In this document: positions 63,991-64,000 of the stretch, piece by piece
Layout of the letters: every line of letters starts with the position of its first letter
Position numbering within the stretch: the stretch's first letter is position 1
NCBI GenBank assembly: GCA_030710605.1
Contig: CP092869.1
Coordinates: 12,239,425 to 12,303,424, forward strand
Reading direction: 5' to 3'
DNA from: Cordylochernes scorpioides
Taxonomy: Eukaryota > Arthropoda > Arachnida > Pseudoscorpiones > Chernetidae
Length of the DNA stretch: 64,000 nucleotides
Made by a program: the position numbers and the translations under genes
The notes under the pieces: model-generated
Told to the model about the DNA's origin: nothing
Database searches by the model: none
The model's input: only the letters and a program-made list of their open reading frames with translations

Positions 63991-64000
63991 TACCCTGATG

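Larger units (their letters stand above)
58514..64000 (-). mobile_element. BEL/Pao retrotransposon 2 (3' part; runs off the window)
   Basis: Inferred from an integrase ORF at 63990-62509 and, beyond it on the minus strand, a polypurine-like AAAATTTGTGGGAGAA (59039-59024) next to a TGTTGAAACT...GCTCGACA segment that would be the 3' LTR. The layout parallels BEL/Pao 1. A different LTR element is inserted at 59092-62394, between the integrase stop and the polypurine tract. Confidence 0.75.

Overview
The window looks like intergenic, repeat-dense DNA of an arthropod, possibly a crustacean. Support: AT-rich DNA with long homopolymer and microsatellite runs, short CCTAA-type tracts like arthropod telomere repeats, and a mobile-element set (mariner, BEL/Pao, Copia, Penelope-like, RNase H-bearing LINE, Helitron) that is common in arthropods. 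The phylum is inferred; no host protein could be named with confidence. No operon, CRISPR array or rRNA is present.

Layout. 1-14.9 kb: a tRNA-like gene inside a repeat, short tandem repeats, LTR-like repeats, a Helitron Rep fragment preceded by four ~215-bp tandem repeats, a SINE, two unidentified exon-like stretches (near 4.6 and 14.5 kb), palindromes and long featureless AT-rich DNA. 14.9-16.2 kb: a decayed mariner. 16.46-20.73 kb: a decayed Copia retrotransposon on the minus strand. 21.2-31.5 kb (copy A) and 31.6-53.9 kb (copy B) are the same ~10-kb block twice, separated by exactly 100 N. Each holds a foldback element with 81-bp repeats, palindromic MITEs, the 3' half of a LINE inside inverted repeats, a second foldback-like minisatellite and SINEs. 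Copy B also carries six insertions absent from copy A: a solo LTR, three mariners, a BEL/Pao element (itself carrying a Penelope-like element in one LTR) and a MITE. For five of the six, copy A shows a clean empty site; the third mariner lies in an (AT)n run. The gap at the junction makes two unmerged haplotypes a serious alternative to a true tandem duplication.

54-58.5 kb: repeat remnants, a second 100-N gap and degenerate nested tandem repeats. 58.5 kb to the end: a second BEL/Pao element on the minus strand, with its 3' LTR at about 58.5-59.0 kb and an intact integrase ORF at 62.5-64.0 kb. Inserted between these is the most unusual object in the window, at 59092-62394. It is a complete small LTR retroelement (5-bp target duplication, LTRs, primer-binding site, polypurine tract) whose only ORF encodes no recognisable gag-pol enzyme. 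Instead the ORF encodes a ~1050-residue protein with long acidic repeats and a kinase-like domain resembling haspin. Its LTR R/U5 parts are identical and the ORF is open, so it looks young. This resembles capture of a kinase gene by a retroelement that must be mobilised in trans.
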